Below, one piece after another: positions 63,514 through 64,000 of a DNA stretch of 64,000 nt. The stretch spans positions 28,707,445-28,771,444 of the forward strand of contig NC_056753.1 in the NCBI RefSeq assembly GCF_018687715.1, given 5' to 3'. This stretch comes from Carya illinoinensis. Lineage: Eukaryota > Streptophyta > Magnoliopsida > Fagales > Juglandaceae. The translations under genes were made by a program, and so were the position numbers. Under the pieces are notes generated by a model that worked only from the letters and a program-made list of their open reading frames with translations, was not told where the DNA came from and searched no databases. Numbering within the stretch: the first letter of the stretch is position 1; every line of letters starts with the position of its first letter.

Positions 63514-64000
63514 AGAGTGGTGGAAACCTCCTACACCATTTACTACGTGAAGCTTAACATTGAATGTGCATATGGAAGAAAGATATGTCCGTTGGAGGAA
63601 CAAAAATTAAGGTATGGAGAAGTTTATTTGGAAGATCAAGTTACGTTAACAGAGACAAAAATAATGGAAGATGGGTTTCTCCTTCTAGTTATGAGGAAGG
63701 AAGAATTCGGCTCAAAACAATTAAGAGAAGAGAAGGAAGCAGCTATGGTTTCAACAAATGTCCGATTGAAGGGGGAGAATGTTCTCTTTCTCTCTGTTTT
63801 TAGTAGTTTTATGAAGTTAAGAGAAGATTCCGTCATTGTCAACCTAGGAGAGAAATCCTTGGTGGAGTCACATGACATGGTTGTAGAAGTGGGGGTGGAA
63901 GAGATTGTGGTGGTGTCCATTTATCCTAAAGAAATCTCTCCTTCATCTGTCCTTAAAAACCCAAATTCAACATTAATTTCTAAACTTTTAGATTTTCCTC
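63514..64000 (+). CDS. Unrecognised open frame running off the window
   Basis: After a TGA at 63511-63513 a plus-strand frame stays open for 162 codons to the window edge. It is rich in Glu, Val and Lys (QVTLTETKIMEDGFLLLVM, NLGEKSLVESHDMVVEVGV). I recognise no domain and see no start context or splice sites that fix its beginning. A minus-strand frame (63636-63920) is open over much of the same DNA. It could be the start of a gene or transposon remnant continuing to the right, or chance. Confidence 0.25.

Overview
This is a stretch of plant nuclear DNA: AT-rich, with GT-AG introns, LTR retrotransposons, hAT and CACTA DNA transposons, and many MITEs. The proteins are typical of a eudicot. The recurrent AT-rich MITEs and SINE tails resemble those I associate with Fagales, perhaps Juglandaceae, but that placement is an inference with low confidence.

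Four host genes appear intact and can be assembled exon by exon. They are a cytosolic NAD-malate dehydrogenase (24723-28080, plus, 7 exons, 332 aa), an R2R3-MYB transcription factor of the MYB13/14/15 type (32801-34379, minus, 3 exons, 283 aa), an actin-depolymerizing factor of the ADF6 type (52186-55207, plus, 3 exons, 145 aa) and the blue-light receptor cryptochrome 2 (59467-62303, plus, 4 exons, 642 aa). They belong to unrelated pathways and show no sign of being a functional cluster.

The left third (about 1.4-20.8 kb) is a three-level nest of transposable elements. A minus-strand hAT transposase pseudogene is split at 2543/19875. The splitter is a second, plus-strand hAT element (2544-19874) with matching termini (TAGGGGTG/CACCCCTA) and a perfect 8-bp duplication, atataagc. 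That element is itself interrupted by an 11.9-kb Ty3/gypsy chromovirus-like retrotransposon (2805-14679) with 3.4-3.5-kb LTRs and a perfect 5-bp duplication, aaacg. The LTRs carry an array of hairpin-forming repeats arranged as 107-bp dimers, and the two LTRs differ by exactly one dimer. The gypsy insertion also cuts one arm of a 20-bp palindrome of the hAT.

The middle (20.8-45.8 kb) holds MDH, MYB, several MITE families and a non-autonomous CACTA-like element (35436-37720). A Ty1/copia element (45795-51513, TSD cctac) has an open gag and a pol with seven nonsense codons in one frame. The right third holds ADF6, a small receptor-kinase fragment, a PIF/Harbinger-like MITE and CRY2.

No bacterial-type system, CRISPR array, tRNA or rRNA gene was recognised. 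The most unusual items are the nest and its palindrome target, the LTR hairpin array, a GT-AG intron-like segment that joins gypsy gag to protease in frame, a perfect 20-bp inverted repeat upstream of CRY2, and 22-24-nt sense-strand poly-G tracts in one intron of three of the four host genes.
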